Made by a program: the position numbers and the translations under genes | Source: Maridesulfovibrio sp. | GTDB taxonomy: Bacteria; Desulfobacterota; Desulfovibrionia; Desulfovibrionales; Desulfovibrionaceae | Assembly: GCF_963678865.1 (NCBI RefSeq) | Contig: NZ_OY787459.1 | Coordinates: forward strand, 3,216,501 to 3,280,500 | Length of the DNA stretch: 64,000 nucleotides | Reading direction: 5' to 3' | Shown: piece after piece, positions 52,224 through 61,525 of the stretch | Numbering within the stretch: the first letter of the stretch is position 1 | Layout: every line of letters begins with the position of its first letter | Notes under the pieces: generated by a model | Told to the model about the DNA's origin: nothing | Seen by the model: the letters and a program-made list of their open reading frames with translations, nothing else | Databases searched by the model: none

Positions 52224-54052
52224 TTTTCCTCCGTATTGAACATGTTTTCGCGGACCGCGTAGACATATTCCTCTTTGCGGCCTTTAATTTTTACCTTGCC
52301 ACATGACTCCACTTCTACAAGGTCTTTTATATCTTCTTGTACCGCTTCACTGACAAGAATGGAAGCACCTACGGTTTTTGTCATGCTTTCCAATCTTGAA
52401 GCAAGGTTCACAGCATCTCCAATGACAGTGAATTCAGCCTTGTATTTGCTGCCGATATTACCGACCATCACATCGCCGGTGTGCAGGCCGATACCTATTC
52501 TGAATTCAACCTCCCCGGCATTTGTCCATTCGCGGTTCAGTTCGATCAGGGTTTGTTGCATCTCCATGGCCGCTTTCACCCCGCTCATGCTGGGGGAGGT
52601 GTCGGAATCAAGCACACCGAAAAAAGCCAGTAGTCCATCGCCGATAAATTTATCTACAACCCCCCCATGATTATTGACGATTTCTGCCATGGACTCAAAA
52701 TAACGGTTGAGCCTGTTGACGATTTCTCTGGGAGACCTGTTTTCCGAGTACGTGGTAAAGCTGCGTACATCGGAAAAAAGGATGCACAGGCGGCGGTAAT
52801 CTCCTTTGAAAAAATCTGCATCATTTTGTTCCAGCAGGCTTTCAGCTACAGAAGCCGGAAGATAACGCTGGAAAATTTTTTTCAACCTGCGCTGCTCGGC
52901 ACTGAGAACGCCTTCCTTAAGCAGGATAGAGAGAATATAGCTCAAAACTATGGCAAACGAACCTGATGCAGCCGGTAGGACGGTGTAATTGAAAAAAGCG
53001 TACCCACTGGCCGTGATGTAGCCGACAATGAGCAACGGTGCCCAGATAAAGGTCAGCTTTGGTGGAGCAAGAACTACCAAACCACTGGCAAGGAGCGCGA
53101 GCAGGAAAATGGTTCCCCATTTTTGCAGCTGTGAAAGATCCTGAAAATGCTGGTCGTCCAGCATTGTCTCCAATATCTGGGCCTGAATGAGCACTCCGGG
53201 TGATTTGCGGGATTTGCGTTCTGTGAAATTAAAAAGGGGGGTCGGGTGGCGGTCCTGATTGCGGATGTCCATGGCTCCAACAAAGACTATTTTATTTGCA
53301 AAATTTTTGCGCAGGTATTCAAGGTCATTATCTTTTATCCTGCGGGTTATTTCTGCGAATTCAAATATCTTGAAATGGGATTCCGGCCTGTAGTTGATGC
53401 GTAGCTGGTGGGGCAGATTCTCTATTTTTATTCCGGCAGCTTTTAAGGCTGCCAGAGAGAAACTGTCTATAACTTTACCTTCTCCGTTTTTAATCCATAG
53501 ATTCTGGCGCCTGATTACACCGTCATCATCTGTGGTCAGGTTAAAATAGCCGCAGTTGTTTTTACCCAGAGCCTGCAGAAAGTAGGAGTGGGGGGCAATT
53601 ACAGAACTGCCTAGATCCATGAAGCCGGTCACTACCGGGGTGCCGGACATTTTTGATTTTAATATGGCTTTGAGCCAGACCTTACTGTATCCGGGAACGT
53701 AATCATCAAAAAGGACATCGGGCAGGAGGAAGTCCAGCCCGATAACCTTTGCCCCGGCAGCCTGCATTCCCCCGACCAAAGCGGCCAGATCTTTGTGCCA
53801 GAGAAGGAAAGGCTTGCGGAATTCTTCTTCCCTGAAAGTCTGGTCGCTTATGCCGATTATCGCTACATCAGCGGGTGGAGGAGGGCTTATCCGGGACCGG
53901 AGACCTTGCACGTTATCAAGAATGAGTTCCTGAACAGTGCTGAAATATCCCCGCGAACCCGCAAAACATATGAGTAGTGATACTACCAGAGCATTCGCAA
54001 TAAGAATGGCAGGCAGGTATTTTTTCAGCTGTGCTGTTTCCAAGTGTAGCAT
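52220..54052 (-). CDS. CHASE2-domain adenylate/guanylate cyclase
   Basis: 610 residues. TM1 (about 12-32), an extracytoplasmic CHASE2 domain (about 35-300; DVAIIGISDQTF, GAKVIGLDFLLPD, NKIVFVGAMD), three closely spaced TM helices (about 310-385) and a class III cyclase domain (about 420-600). The latter has LCILFSDVRSFTTYSE (metal Asp), FIGDGLLAFFG (second Asp), GIGLHTGDVMVGNIGS and a VIGDAVNLASRLE segment with the base/ribose-binding residues. It makes cAMP (or cGMP) in response to an envelope signal. It follows the caspase gene by 26 bases and is translationally coupled to the FecR-like gene. Confidence 0.93.
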   Translation of the reverse strand: MLHLETAQLKKYLPAILIANALVVSLLICFAGSRGYFSTVQELILDNVQGLRSRISPPPPADVAIIGISDQTFREEEFRKPFLLWHKDLAALVGGMQAAGAKVIGLDFLLPDVLFDDYVPGYSKVWLKAILKSKMSGTPVVTGFMDLGSSVIAPHSYFLQALGKNNCGYFNLTTDDDGVIRRQNLWIKNGEGKVIDSFSLAALKAAGIKIENLPHQLRINYRPESHFKIFEFAEITRRIKDNDLEYLRKNFANKIVFVGAMDIRNQDRHPTPLFNFTERKSRKSPGVLIQAQILETMLDDQHFQDLSQLQKWGTIFLLALLASGLVVLAPPKLTFIWAPLLIVGYITASGYAFFNYTVLPAASGSFAIVLSYILSILLKEGVLSAEQRRLKKIFQRYLPASVAESLLEQNDADFFKGDYRRLCILFSDVRSFTTYSENRSPREIVNRLNRYFESMAEIVNNHGGVVDKFIGDGLLAFFGVLDSDTSPSMSGVKAAMEMQQTLIELNREWTNAGEVEFRIGIGLHTGDVMVGNIGSKYKAEFTVIGDAVNLASRLESMTKTVGASILVSEAVQEDIKDLVEVESCGKVKIKGRKEEYVYAVRENMFNTEEK

Positions 54053-54078
54053 TTCGCGCGGATTCCCCTGAGGCCCGG

Positions 54079-56379
54079 TTATTTTTTCAGCAGGTTAAAG
54101 TCATTACCACGAGAATGGGAAACCGGGAACTGGGCGTAGTTGGCAAATTTTTTGCTTAGTGCCGGAACCTCTCTTTCCACAGCGGTCATTATTTCACGAA
54201 TTGTGATTATCTGATCATCAGTTTTGGATTTGATATTTTTACCATCCAGAGCGTGGAGCAAGGAATAGGTGAAAACACCGTGTCCGAGGGATTCCAACTC
54301 TACAGCGAATTGTTCGCGGTCTGTTGCAGCCAGAATATGTACTCCCACATCACGGGCAAGCATCCTCAAGGACTTAATGCCCTTGAAGTTTTTGATCGGT
54401 GAGAGAGCTCCACCGGATTGGCAGGCGTCAAGAAAAAGCACTACCCGGTCCGCACCCACGGACTCTACATGTTGTTTTAATTCTTTGGTGGAAATACCGT
54501 TTTTGAGAACCTGCTCCTCACTTGCCGCATTAATATTAGAAGGCAGGAAGTACCATTCGTCGTCCACAATAATACCGTGTCCGGCCATGTAGATTACGAC
54601 AAGGTCATCACGTGGAATGTATTGCAAGGTGTTGAAAACTTTATTGATACTTTGGCTGCTTGCTTTTTCGTCGTACAGGGCAAGTAGTTTTTTCTTATTG
54701 ACCATGAGTTGGGTGTTTTCGTCAAAATATTTATACAGGGATTGAGCGTCCGGCCTTGCGTAGTCAAGGTTGAGGTCGGCGATAGCGTATTTATTGACCC
54801 CGATGGTTACGATCCATATATTCCTTTTTGCTTCCGGTCTTCCGCTTTTAATTACGATCTCTGCAGGATCGCTTTCAAGTTGTTCATCATTAACAGCCAC
54901 TGCAGAGAAAACGTTTTCTCCGCTGCCAAGGGTTACATTGTATTCACTGATCAGTTCTTTTTTACCGTCTTCAGTTTCCTTTGTAGTGGTTTTTCCCTTG
55001 CCGTCGGAAACACGTTTCCCGTTCTGGTACAATTTTACATCACGGATACCGCTACCTTGCTGATCACTGCCTACAACACGGATAATTGCGTCCTGCCCGC
55101 CTCTGGCCTTACCGTTAATTTCAACATTGGCCGCAAGGTGAATTCCTTCGGAAACAGTATCAACGTCTTTCAGCTCGGAGGATTTACCGCCCATGACCCG
55201 TGGCAGCAGGTTCGGCTCATAGTAAACCTGAGAGAATTTATTGATATTGATGACGTGTTCTCCGTCCTGCCATTCGACTCCCTCCAATGCAGCCTGAGTG
55301 CCGTCGAAACGTCCCTTACTGTCTACGACAGCCCAGCCGTCGATAGCTGAGACCATTGTCAGTTGAAGTTGTTTTGATTTCAGGTTCCAGAGTTTGCATG
55401 TTCCGTCTTCAGAAGCAGTGAGGGCATTTTCCGCAATGTTATCCATGCGTACAAAAGTAATTTTTTGGGAGTGTCCGCCGATTTCCTCAGTCTTACCGTT
55501 CTTGAGGTTTACAGAGTACAATCTCCCGTCTTCTGTACCGCAGACTGTTTTTCTGCTTTTACTGTTTATATCAATACTGGTGATTGTTCCGTTTATTTTC
55601 TTATAAATATTGGCCTGACTGTTTGTCTTAAGGTTCCACACCACAAGCTGGCCTTTTTTAGTTCCCCAGATGAGGGTGTTGCCGTCGCAGGCTATGGCTG
55701 TTGGAGTGGTGCCGGTAGAAATCTTATCCACAACGTTGCTGGATGCTTTGTCGACAATATAAATAGATTTGCCGGTCGCAAGCAGGACCTGGCCGGCCTC
55801 GTTTATTTCTATGGCCTGAAAGGGGCTGTCCCCTATCTTATGGATACTGATATTTTTGCTGTCTGCGGGGTTGAACTGGCTCAATTCACCTTTAAGACCT
55901 CCTACAGCCACCCGGCCGTCCTTATGGAAGGCGATTAAATTGGATGGCGGGCAGGATTTGTAGACTTTGGATTCAAGCGTCTTAAGATTCCAAGAGTGAA
56001 CAGAACCGTCTGAGCAGGTATAAAAGCAGAGTGTGGAGTCAGGAGAAATTTCCACATTGATAATGTCCCCTTGTGCCGCACTGCTGACAGCAACTTCCCG
56101 TCCTGCGTTCAGGTCCCATAAGCGCAGTTTGTTTTTCCCTATGACGGTTACCAGATAATGTTCATCCGCACTCAAGGCCAGTGAGGAGACCGGACCGGCA
56201 ATGATTTTTTCGAAATTCAATGTCGGCCTTATTCTGAGGTCAAGTGCCCGGGAAATTGCAGACCGGGTCATTCTTGCGGCCTGAGCTCCACGGGAAGGGA
56301 ATCGTGCATGGGCCGAATCTATGAAAAATGCGCTGAGAAGGATTATTACTGCACTGCTGATAATATATTTGTTTTTCAT
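54079..56379 (-). CDS. Exported WD40-caspase (peptidase C14) protein
   Basis: 766 residues. A signal peptide (about 1-25, ending AHA) is followed by an N-terminal seven-bladed WD40-type propeller (about 55-345; several LxxWDL/W blade ends such as NKLRLWDLNAG, GSVHSWNLKTLE and GTCKLWNLKSK). A linker Ig-like region (about 410-510) precedes a caspase-like domain (about 515-760). The catalytic dyad is His601 in YMAGHGI and Cys653 in FLDACQSGG, with DRVVLFLD before it. Bacterial caspase homologues are normally cytoplasmic; a signal peptide implies periplasmic or surface action. It is first in the operon with cyclase and FecR-like genes and follows a terminator, so it has its own promoter. Confidence 0.92.
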   Translation of the reverse strand: MKNKYIISSAVIILLSAFFIDSAHARFPSRGAQAARMTRSAISRALDLRIRPTLNFEKIIAGPVSSLALSADEHYLVTVIGKNKLRLWDLNAGREVAVSSAAQGDIINVEISPDSTLCFYTCSDGSVHSWNLKTLESKVYKSCPPSNLIAFHKDGRVAVGGLKGELSQFNPADSKNISIHKIGDSPFQAIEINEAGQVLLATGKSIYIVDKASSNVVDKISTGTTPTAIACDGNTLIWGTKKGQLVVWNLKTNSQANIYKKINGTITSIDINSKSRKTVCGTEDGRLYSVNLKNGKTEEIGGHSQKITFVRMDNIAENALTASEDGTCKLWNLKSKQLQLTMVSAIDGWAVVDSKGRFDGTQAALEGVEWQDGEHVININKFSQVYYEPNLLPRVMGGKSSELKDVDTVSEGIHLAANVEINGKARGGQDAIIRVVGSDQQGSGIRDVKLYQNGKRVSDGKGKTTTKETEDGKKELISEYNVTLGSGENVFSAVAVNDEQLESDPAEIVIKSGRPEAKRNIWIVTIGVNKYAIADLNLDYARPDAQSLYKYFDENTQLMVNKKKLLALYDEKASSQSINKVFNTLQYIPRDDLVVIYMAGHGIIVDDEWYFLPSNINAASEEQVLKNGISTKELKQHVESVGADRVVLFLDACQSGGALSPIKNFKGIKSLRMLARDVGVHILAATDREQFAVELESLGHGVFTYSLLHALDGKNIKSKTDDQIITIREIMTAVEREVPALSKKFANYAQFPVSHSRGNDFNLLKK

Positions 56380-56393
56380 AATTCGCCCCTTAA

Positions 56394-56436
56394 TTAAAAA
56401 GGCCCGGTCCCTCTCAATGAAGAAACCGGACCTTTA
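56394..56436 (-). terminator. Terminator of the barrel gene
   Basis: Stem AAAGGTCCGGT/ACCGGGCCTTT with one mismatch, read on the minus strand, followed by TTTTTAATT. It separates the outer-membrane barrel gene from the caspase operon. Confidence 0.85.
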
Positions 56437-56478
56437 TGTTAGTATTTCAGATCGTATATTTTGCTTGATCTTCTAAAA

Positions 56479-57456
56479 TTAGAAGTCGAAGCGTACCAGG
56501 AGGGAACCACCTACGTTGTTTTTGTCTTCGTTGGCTGCGCCGTAACCTTCTGCAGAAATCGCGAAGCTTCCGATGTAGTAGTTAAGACCGAGAGCGCCTT
56601 CCCAGAGATGGTCTTCCATGTGCGCTCTATTGTTGTTGATAAGTTCCTGATAGAAGGTACCACGGAAGTAAGGCTCAAAGCCGTTGTCAAATGCGTAGCT
56701 GACTCTACCGGAAAGACGACCTTCCCCAAGATAGGTGTCTTCGATATTGTGGTTGTAGTCTTCATTCATGTACATGAAGCCAGCTTCGAAAGATGTAATG
56801 AAACCGGCGATACGCCATGCATATTCACCGCTTACGTCACCGACAAGTCTGGTGCCGGAGTAATCCGGGTTGTTGGCGTTGGCATCGTAGTCTGTAAAAG
56901 TGGCACTGAACATACCTTTTACTGTAAAAGCGTCATTTACGCGGTATGCAGCATAAGGAGAAACAGAATAACCGGAACCGTCTTCTTTGTATCCGGTAGC
57001 TGTAATTTTACTCCAGGTGTTTTCGTAACCGGCGGCGATACCCACTGCCAGTTTGTCGTCAAGCAGGAGTTTATCAACACCCATCATGGCAATACCCACG
57101 TCGGAGTCGGATCTGTATCCGGACTTGTTCACATAGGTTTCGGAGTAAGCACCGAGAGCCCATACGCCCATACCGAGTTCGCCGAAAGCATCACCGGAGT
57201 TCACACCGCTGGTGCTGGTGCTGACTTTCGGAGAAGGTGCGAACACGTTCATAACACGGGTTGAGATGATCTGGGTGGTTGTACGGGCTGTTTCAGCAGC
57301 TTTTTCTTCCCTAGTTACAACCTGTTCACATACAGGAGAACTGGAGTCGTAAGAGCTGGAGCTGGACGTTTCAGCTTTCACCTGCCCGACTCCGGGAATG
57401 CAAAGAAGCATCGCTATTAGCAGCAACGCGCATTTGAGATAATTGTTAAGTTTCAT
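56479..57456 (-). CDS. Outer-membrane beta-barrel (autotransporter-barrel-like) protein
   Basis: 325 residues from the ATG at 57456 (GGAGG ten bases upstream); the frame to 57579 is an artefact. A signal peptide (about 1-27, ending VKA) and a Ser-rich N-terminal stretch are followed by about twelve alternating amphipathic strands. The protein ends in the aromatic outer-membrane signature VRFDF. The barrel part (about 90-325) resembles autotransporter translocator domains (WALGAYSETYVNKSGYRSDSD, AVGIAAGYENTW, ITSFEAGFMYMNEDY). The passenger region is only about 70 residues, so it is not a classical autotransporter; a free-standing barrel is more likely. Confidence 0.8.
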   Translation of the reverse strand: MKLNNYLKCALLLIAMLLCIPGVGQVKAETSSSSSYDSSSPVCEQVVTREEKAAETARTTTQIISTRVMNVFAPSPKVSTSTSGVNSGDAFGELGMGVWALGAYSETYVNKSGYRSDSDVGIAMMGVDKLLLDDKLAVGIAAGYENTWSKITATGYKEDGSGYSVSPYAAYRVNDAFTVKGMFSATFTDYDANANNPDYSGTRLVGDVSGEYAWRIAGFITSFEAGFMYMNEDYNHNIEDTYLGEGRLSGRVSYAFDNGFEPYFRGTFYQELINNNRAHMEDHLWEGALGLNYYIGSFAISAEGYGAANEDKNNVGGSLLVRFDF

Positions 57457-57670
57457 TAGTAGGTTACCTCCATTGGAATTATATCTCGTCAAATCTTTAT
57501 ACCCACATCTTGATGGATAAGCAATTTTTTTTTTAAAAAAAATGGCTACATGCGTTGATTTGACTGGCTTTCTCCGCATTTTGCTGTTTTGCTAGATTTG
57601 CAATTACTATGATACTTCAACAATATGCCCGGAAATAGTTATTTTTATAAAAATTTAGAGAGATAAACTT

Positions 57671-58507
57671 ATGGTCAATAAGTTGTTTTTTTTGTTTTTT
57701 GCATTTCTGTTGTCTGCTTGTTCAATACATGAAGATCCTCTGAATAACGCCATGAATATCGGAGTTTCGGCCGGCTTTGAGCCGTTGGTCCTTAAAACAT
57801 CATATTTTGACCAGTTTGTTTTTTTGAAAAATGTGACAGGCGCTGATAAAATAGTTGTTTATATTGAAGGTGATGGAAGTGCTTGGGCCAGACGGTATAA
57901 GCCGTCGGATGACCCTTCACCCAGAAACCCTCTGGCCCTGAAGCTGGCAGTTCTTGATCCGCAGCCAGTGGTAGCCTATGTGGCCAGACCCTGTCAGTTT
58001 ACGGGGGGGGATGACGGACGGGGGTGTGATACTTCTTTTTGGACCTCCCATCGATTTGCCCGAGAAGTAGTGCTCTCTACTGAAGAGGTTATCGATAAGT
58101 TGAAGGATATGACCGGTGTGAAGAAGGTGGAGCTTGTCGGATATTCCGGGGGCGGGGCCGTGGCTTTGCTGGTGGCATCCGAGCGGACAGATGTTATTTC
58201 AGTAAGGACCGTCGCAGGAAATCTTGACCATAAAGCTTGGACTGATTTCCACTCAGTAAGTCCTCTGTATGGCTCGCTTAATTCTGCTGATGTGGTTGAA
58301 GAAAATTGTTCGATTCCCCAGCTGCATTATGTCGGTGACGAGGATAGAATTATGCCTCTTGATATTGCTAAGGCGTATCAGAAAAAAGCAACTGCTTTTT
58401 GCCGAAGCCGTGTGCGGGTTATTCCCGGCTGTACCCATGCAAAAGGGTGGGTCGAAGTTTGGCCGTCCCTGTGTGCCGGGTTTTATAAGACAGAATCAGT
58501 CCGGTAG
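57671..58507 (+). CDS. Alpha/beta-hydrolase lipoprotein
   Basis: 278 residues. A signal peptide with lipobox LLSAC (Cys at about 17) is followed by an alpha/beta-hydrolase fold. The nucleophile elbow is GYSGGGA, preceded by KIVVYIEGDGSAW; the acid is probable in YVGDEDRIM and the catalytic His in GCTHAKGW. A run of eight G at 58003-58010 lies within the codons for FTGGDDG. It is the only plus-strand gene in this block, divergent from the barrel gene and convergent with the sigma-54 activator. The substrate is unknown; an outer-membrane esterase or lipase role is plausible. Confidence 0.82.
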   Translation: MVNKLFFLFFAFLLSACSIHEDPLNNAMNIGVSAGFEPLVLKTSYFDQFVFLKNVTGADKIVVYIEGDGSAWARRYKPSDDPSPRNPLALKLAVLDPQPVVAYVARPCQFTGGDDGRGCDTSFWTSHRFAREVVLSTEEVIDKLKDMTGVKKVELVGYSGGGAVALLVASERTDVISVRTVAGNLDHKAWTDFHSVSPLYGSLNSADVVEENCSIPQLHYVGDEDRIMPLDIAKAYQKKATAFCRSRVRVIPGCTHAKGWVEVWPSLCAGFYKTESVR

Positions 58508-58526
58508 CTGTACGTCCGGAGAATGG

Positions 58527-59780
58527 TCAGCGGCGGAAATCAGACGGGACGATTTCATACTTATTGAACAGTTGGTAGGCCCGTGAACGGGAAATGTTCA
58601 ATTCGGCACAGGTCTTGACGATATTCCCTTTGTTTTTCTCAAGAAATTTTATAAGCGAAGCTACTTCTGCATCCTGACGGGCTTGGAGCAAGTCCAGCTG
58701 TTCGTTCTCTTCGTTCATCATTTCCTTCACAATTGTAGATCGGTAATGGGCCGGGATATCTTCTATGGTCACCGGGGTGGTGCCATCGTATATGCAGTAG
58801 ATGAACTGGGCCAGATTTTTAAGTTCGCGGATATTGCCGGGGAAAGGGTAGTCATTGAGTATATAAGAATATAGATCCTTATCAATTTCAGGCATATTCC
58901 TGTTCCCATGCTTGCAGAAGTCTTCCAGAAAGTATTTAAGCAGGACCGGGATTTCGTCGCGCCTATCCCGCAAGGGGGGAATAATAATGGGGCAGGTGTT
59001 TATGCGGTAGTACAGGTCTTCCCGGAATGAACCCTCATGCACCATGCGGACAAGATTGCGGTTTGTAGCCGCAACTACCCTGATATCGGTGCGGGTAGTT
59101 TTTTCAGAGCCCACGCGCTGCACTTCACCTGTCTCAAGCACACGCAGAAGTTTTACTTGTGCGGAAAGTTCAAGTTCACCTATTTCATCAAGGAAGAGTG
59201 TGCCGCCATCCGCTTCTACAAATTTTCCGTTGCGGTCTGAGACTGCTCCGGTGAATGCCCCTTTCACATGGCCGAAAAGCTCGGACTCAATGATGTTTGG
59301 GGCAAAGGCCCCGCAGTTAACCGCCAAAAAGTTTCTGCGGTTGGAATTCAGGTGGATGATACGGGCAAAGAGTTCTTTACCGCATCCGGTTTCACCTTCC
59401 AGAAGCATGGTCATGTCTGTAGCTGCAACTCTGGAGAGAGTGCGTATAATCTTTTGGATAGGCTGAGAATTTCCGAGAATACCTTCAATTTCCAGCGCAT
59501 CAGTTCCGGCCCCGGATATCTTCCCCATGGAAACTGCACCCGCCGGGGATGCCGGTCCGGGGAGTGTTGATTGCACAAATGCTTCCCGCAGCGTGTCCAG
59601 ATCGTTAATAAACGATACTTGATCTTCATGGGTGATGCACGAAAGAGTCATGACCTTTATTTTAAGCAGCTCTATCCGGGCGATGTTTTCATTCAGTCTA
59701 TCCTGCGGAGTGAGTTCTTCTGTCCGCGAAGGGGCCGGGTAGAAGTCGTCTATGTCATCGAAAGCAAAATCATCTATCAT
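58527..59780 (-). CDS. Receiver-less sigma-54 activator
   Basis: 417 residues. A short N-terminal region (about 1-95) has no receiver, PAS or GAF; it is acidic and partly helical. The AAA+ domain (about 100-330) has Walker A GETGCGKE at 129-136, intact GAFTGA at 174-179, Walker B GGTLFLDE, and a C-terminal Fis HTH (about 380-412, CAELNISRSRAYQLFNKYE). Activators without a receiver are often controlled by partner proteins or Ser/Thr kinases. It is the third gene of an operon with a Ser/Thr kinase and a DUF4384 protein (spacings 66 and 32 bases), so kinase control is a reasonable inference. Confidence 0.93.
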   Translation of the reverse strand: MIDDFAFDDIDDFYPAPSRTEELTPQDRLNENIARIELLKIKVMTLSCITHEDQVSFINDLDTLREAFVQSTLPGPASPAGAVSMGKISGAGTDALEIEGILGNSQPIQKIIRTLSRVAATDMTMLLEGETGCGKELFARIIHLNSNRRNFLAVNCGAFAPNIIESELFGHVKGAFTGAVSDRNGKFVEADGGTLFLDEIGELELSAQVKLLRVLETGEVQRVGSEKTTRTDIRVVAATNRNLVRMVHEGSFREDLYYRINTCPIIIPPLRDRRDEIPVLLKYFLEDFCKHGNRNMPEIDKDLYSYILNDYPFPGNIRELKNLAQFIYCIYDGTTPVTIEDIPAHYRSTIVKEMMNEENEQLDLLQARQDAEVASLIKFLEKNKGNIVKTCAELNISRSRAYQLFNKYEIVPSDFRR

Positions 59781-59812
59781 AATATATCTCTTTTTTTCTG
59801 CTTTACGAATGA

Positions 59813-61459
59813 CTACTTTTCAGTCGTTATGTTCCAAACCGATTTACTGGTCCAGACCGGTTTGCCTTCAACTGTGGACAGGTTAAAGAGTTTATTTTCG
59901 AATTGTGAAAGGGACCCGGAGTAAATAGCCAGTCCGTTACCTACATCAGTCCATTTTATTTTACCCAGAGGTTGGCTGGCAGCGTAGAAAATGATTCGGT
60001 CCTCGCCAAAGGGAGGAGCTACTTCAAGGCTGAATGCATCACCTTTACCGGGGATTATGTATTCTCGGTCTGCTTCGAAAGACTCGATTTTTCTGTTTTC
60101 GTTGGGCAGCAGTCGTACAATTTCACCACTGTTGGCCACAAAAACGGCGACACCGTGACAATTGCGGTTGGTTCTTAGGTTTACGCTGATCTTTTCGGCT
60201 TCATGATAGGTTTTGGAGTCGGTCCATATCCGCGATGTCAACACCGGAACCACTCGTTCAGAGGGCTCATTTTCGGCGCCAAGGGTGTAACTTGCCCTTG
60301 CCAGAACGGTGGATTCCGTATTGCCGTTAATGTTCTTTTCTTCTTTGCCGAGAAATTCAATTCCGGAAATCGCATTCGGGGATACGGGGATCGGGGATTC
60401 CTCCTTGATCTGTTCCAGAATTCCCTGCAGCTCTGCGTCGGCGTTGCTCCTTGCATCGGAAAGTGCGGATGATGCACTGCTGCCACTTCCGGAAACCGCA
60501 AACACAACCCCCCACTCCTGTAAGTCCGGTGCAGGAAGCGGTGCAGGTTTTTCCTCCACCTGTTCAGCTATTTCTGCGGGAGCAGGCTCCTGCTGCATCA
60601 CGGTTTCCTGTTCGGAAGGTTCCGCAATGACAGACTCTTCTTCTACCATTTCTTCCGCTACGGGAGGTTTTTCCTGACCGACTGCGGTTTTTCCCTGAAG
60701 AGGCTCAGGTTCTGGAGCCGATTCCGTGGTCATTTCCGGAGCCTCTTCCGGAGTCGGTTCCGGTTCGGGGATGGTTTCGGTTACTTGTATATCTTCTACA
60801 ACGGGTTCTTCAGAACTGTCTTTGGACAGGAAAAAATATGCTCCACCGCCGGCAAGAGCCAAAACAAGAACAACTGCCAGCATAATCATCATGCTGCCGG
60901 ATTTTTTCTTTTTGGGCTCGGGTTTGACCTGTGCCTTGGGTGCCGGAGCTGGTTTTGGCTTTTCTTTCTTCGGGGGCTCAGGTGGCGCAGTCTTTTTCGG
61001 AGTACGGAAAGTCGGGCTTTTAGACGCACCGGAGCTGTCTTCTTCAGATATGGATTGAAGTATTTGGCCAATCTTGGTCGGAGGATCAGCTTTGTCTTCT
61101 GTCTGTGACGATTGTTTTTCGGTTTGCGGTTCCGGGGTCTTTTGCTCAGCCGGTTCAGGTTCAGGTTCAGGTTCAGGTTCAGGTTCCGCAGGCTCATCCG
61201 CTTCGGCAAAGAGCTGCGTTTTGTCATCGTCAGGTTCGGGATTGTTCTGAGGGGCCGGTTCTGACGGCGGCTCAGGACTTGATTCCGGTTCCTCTGCTGC
61301 TTCGGGCAGAGGAGAATCCTCGTCCATGTCCAGCAGGGATGAAAATTCATCTAAAGCACTTTCGTCAGCGGGTTGTTCCGCATTGATATTTACAGCAGTG
61401 CTTTCGTCATCGTTATCATTAGGTACATATGTTTTTTCATCATTTTTATCTGCAGCCAT
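59813..61459 (-). CDS. Membrane DUF4384 protein with a Glu-Pro-rich cytoplasmic part
   Basis: 548 residues. The cytoplasmic N-terminus (about 1-188) is acidic and Pro-rich with an exact (Glu-Pro) run and several isolated Thr in acidic contexts (DEKTYVPND, DDDKTQLF). A single TM (about 190-212) is followed by a second Glu/Pro-rich linker and an extracytoplasmic domain with DUF4384 (about 405-500; INVNLRTNRNCHG-like region, EIVRLLPNENRK, YIIPGKGDAFSLEVAPPFG). The C-terminal part is a paralogue of that of the Ser/Thr kinase, but there is no kinase domain, so it may be the kinase's substrate or competitor. It is 66 bases downstream of the kinase gene. Confidence 0.85.
   Translation of the reverse strand: MAADKNDEKTYVPNDNDDESTAVNINAEQPADESALDEFSSLLDMDEDSPLPEAAEEPESSPEPPSEPAPQNNPEPDDDKTQLFAEADEPAEPEPEPEPEPEPAEQKTPEPQTEKQSSQTEDKADPPTKIGQILQSISEEDSSGASKSPTFRTPKKTAPPEPPKKEKPKPAPAPKAQVKPEPKKKKSGSMMIMLAVVLVLALAGGGAYFFLSKDSSEEPVVEDIQVTETIPEPEPTPEEAPEMTTESAPEPEPLQGKTAVGQEKPPVAEEMVEEESVIAEPSEQETVMQQEPAPAEIAEQVEEKPAPLPAPDLQEWGVVFAVSGSGSSASSALSDARSNADAELQGILEQIKEESPIPVSPNAISGIEFLGKEEKNINGNTESTVLARASYTLGAENEPSERVVPVLTSRIWTDSKTYHEAEKISVNLRTNRNCHGVAVFVANSGEIVRLLPNENRKIESFEADREYIIPGKGDAFSLEVAPPFGEDRIIFYAASQPLGKIKWTDVGNGLAIYSGSLSQFENKLFNLSTVEGKPVWTSKSVWNITTEK
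61152..61187. repeat. In-frame hexanucleotide tandem repeat
   Basis: GGTTCA repeated five times plus one variant, reading as alternating Glu-Pro on the minus strand in the DUF4384 protein. Unit changes would keep the frame and vary the linker length. Confidence 0.9.
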
Positions 61460-61525
61460 TTTTCTCCCCTCCGAACAGCTTGCTTTTTGTATTCAATGCC
61501 AGAGATTGTTTCTACAATATCCTTT

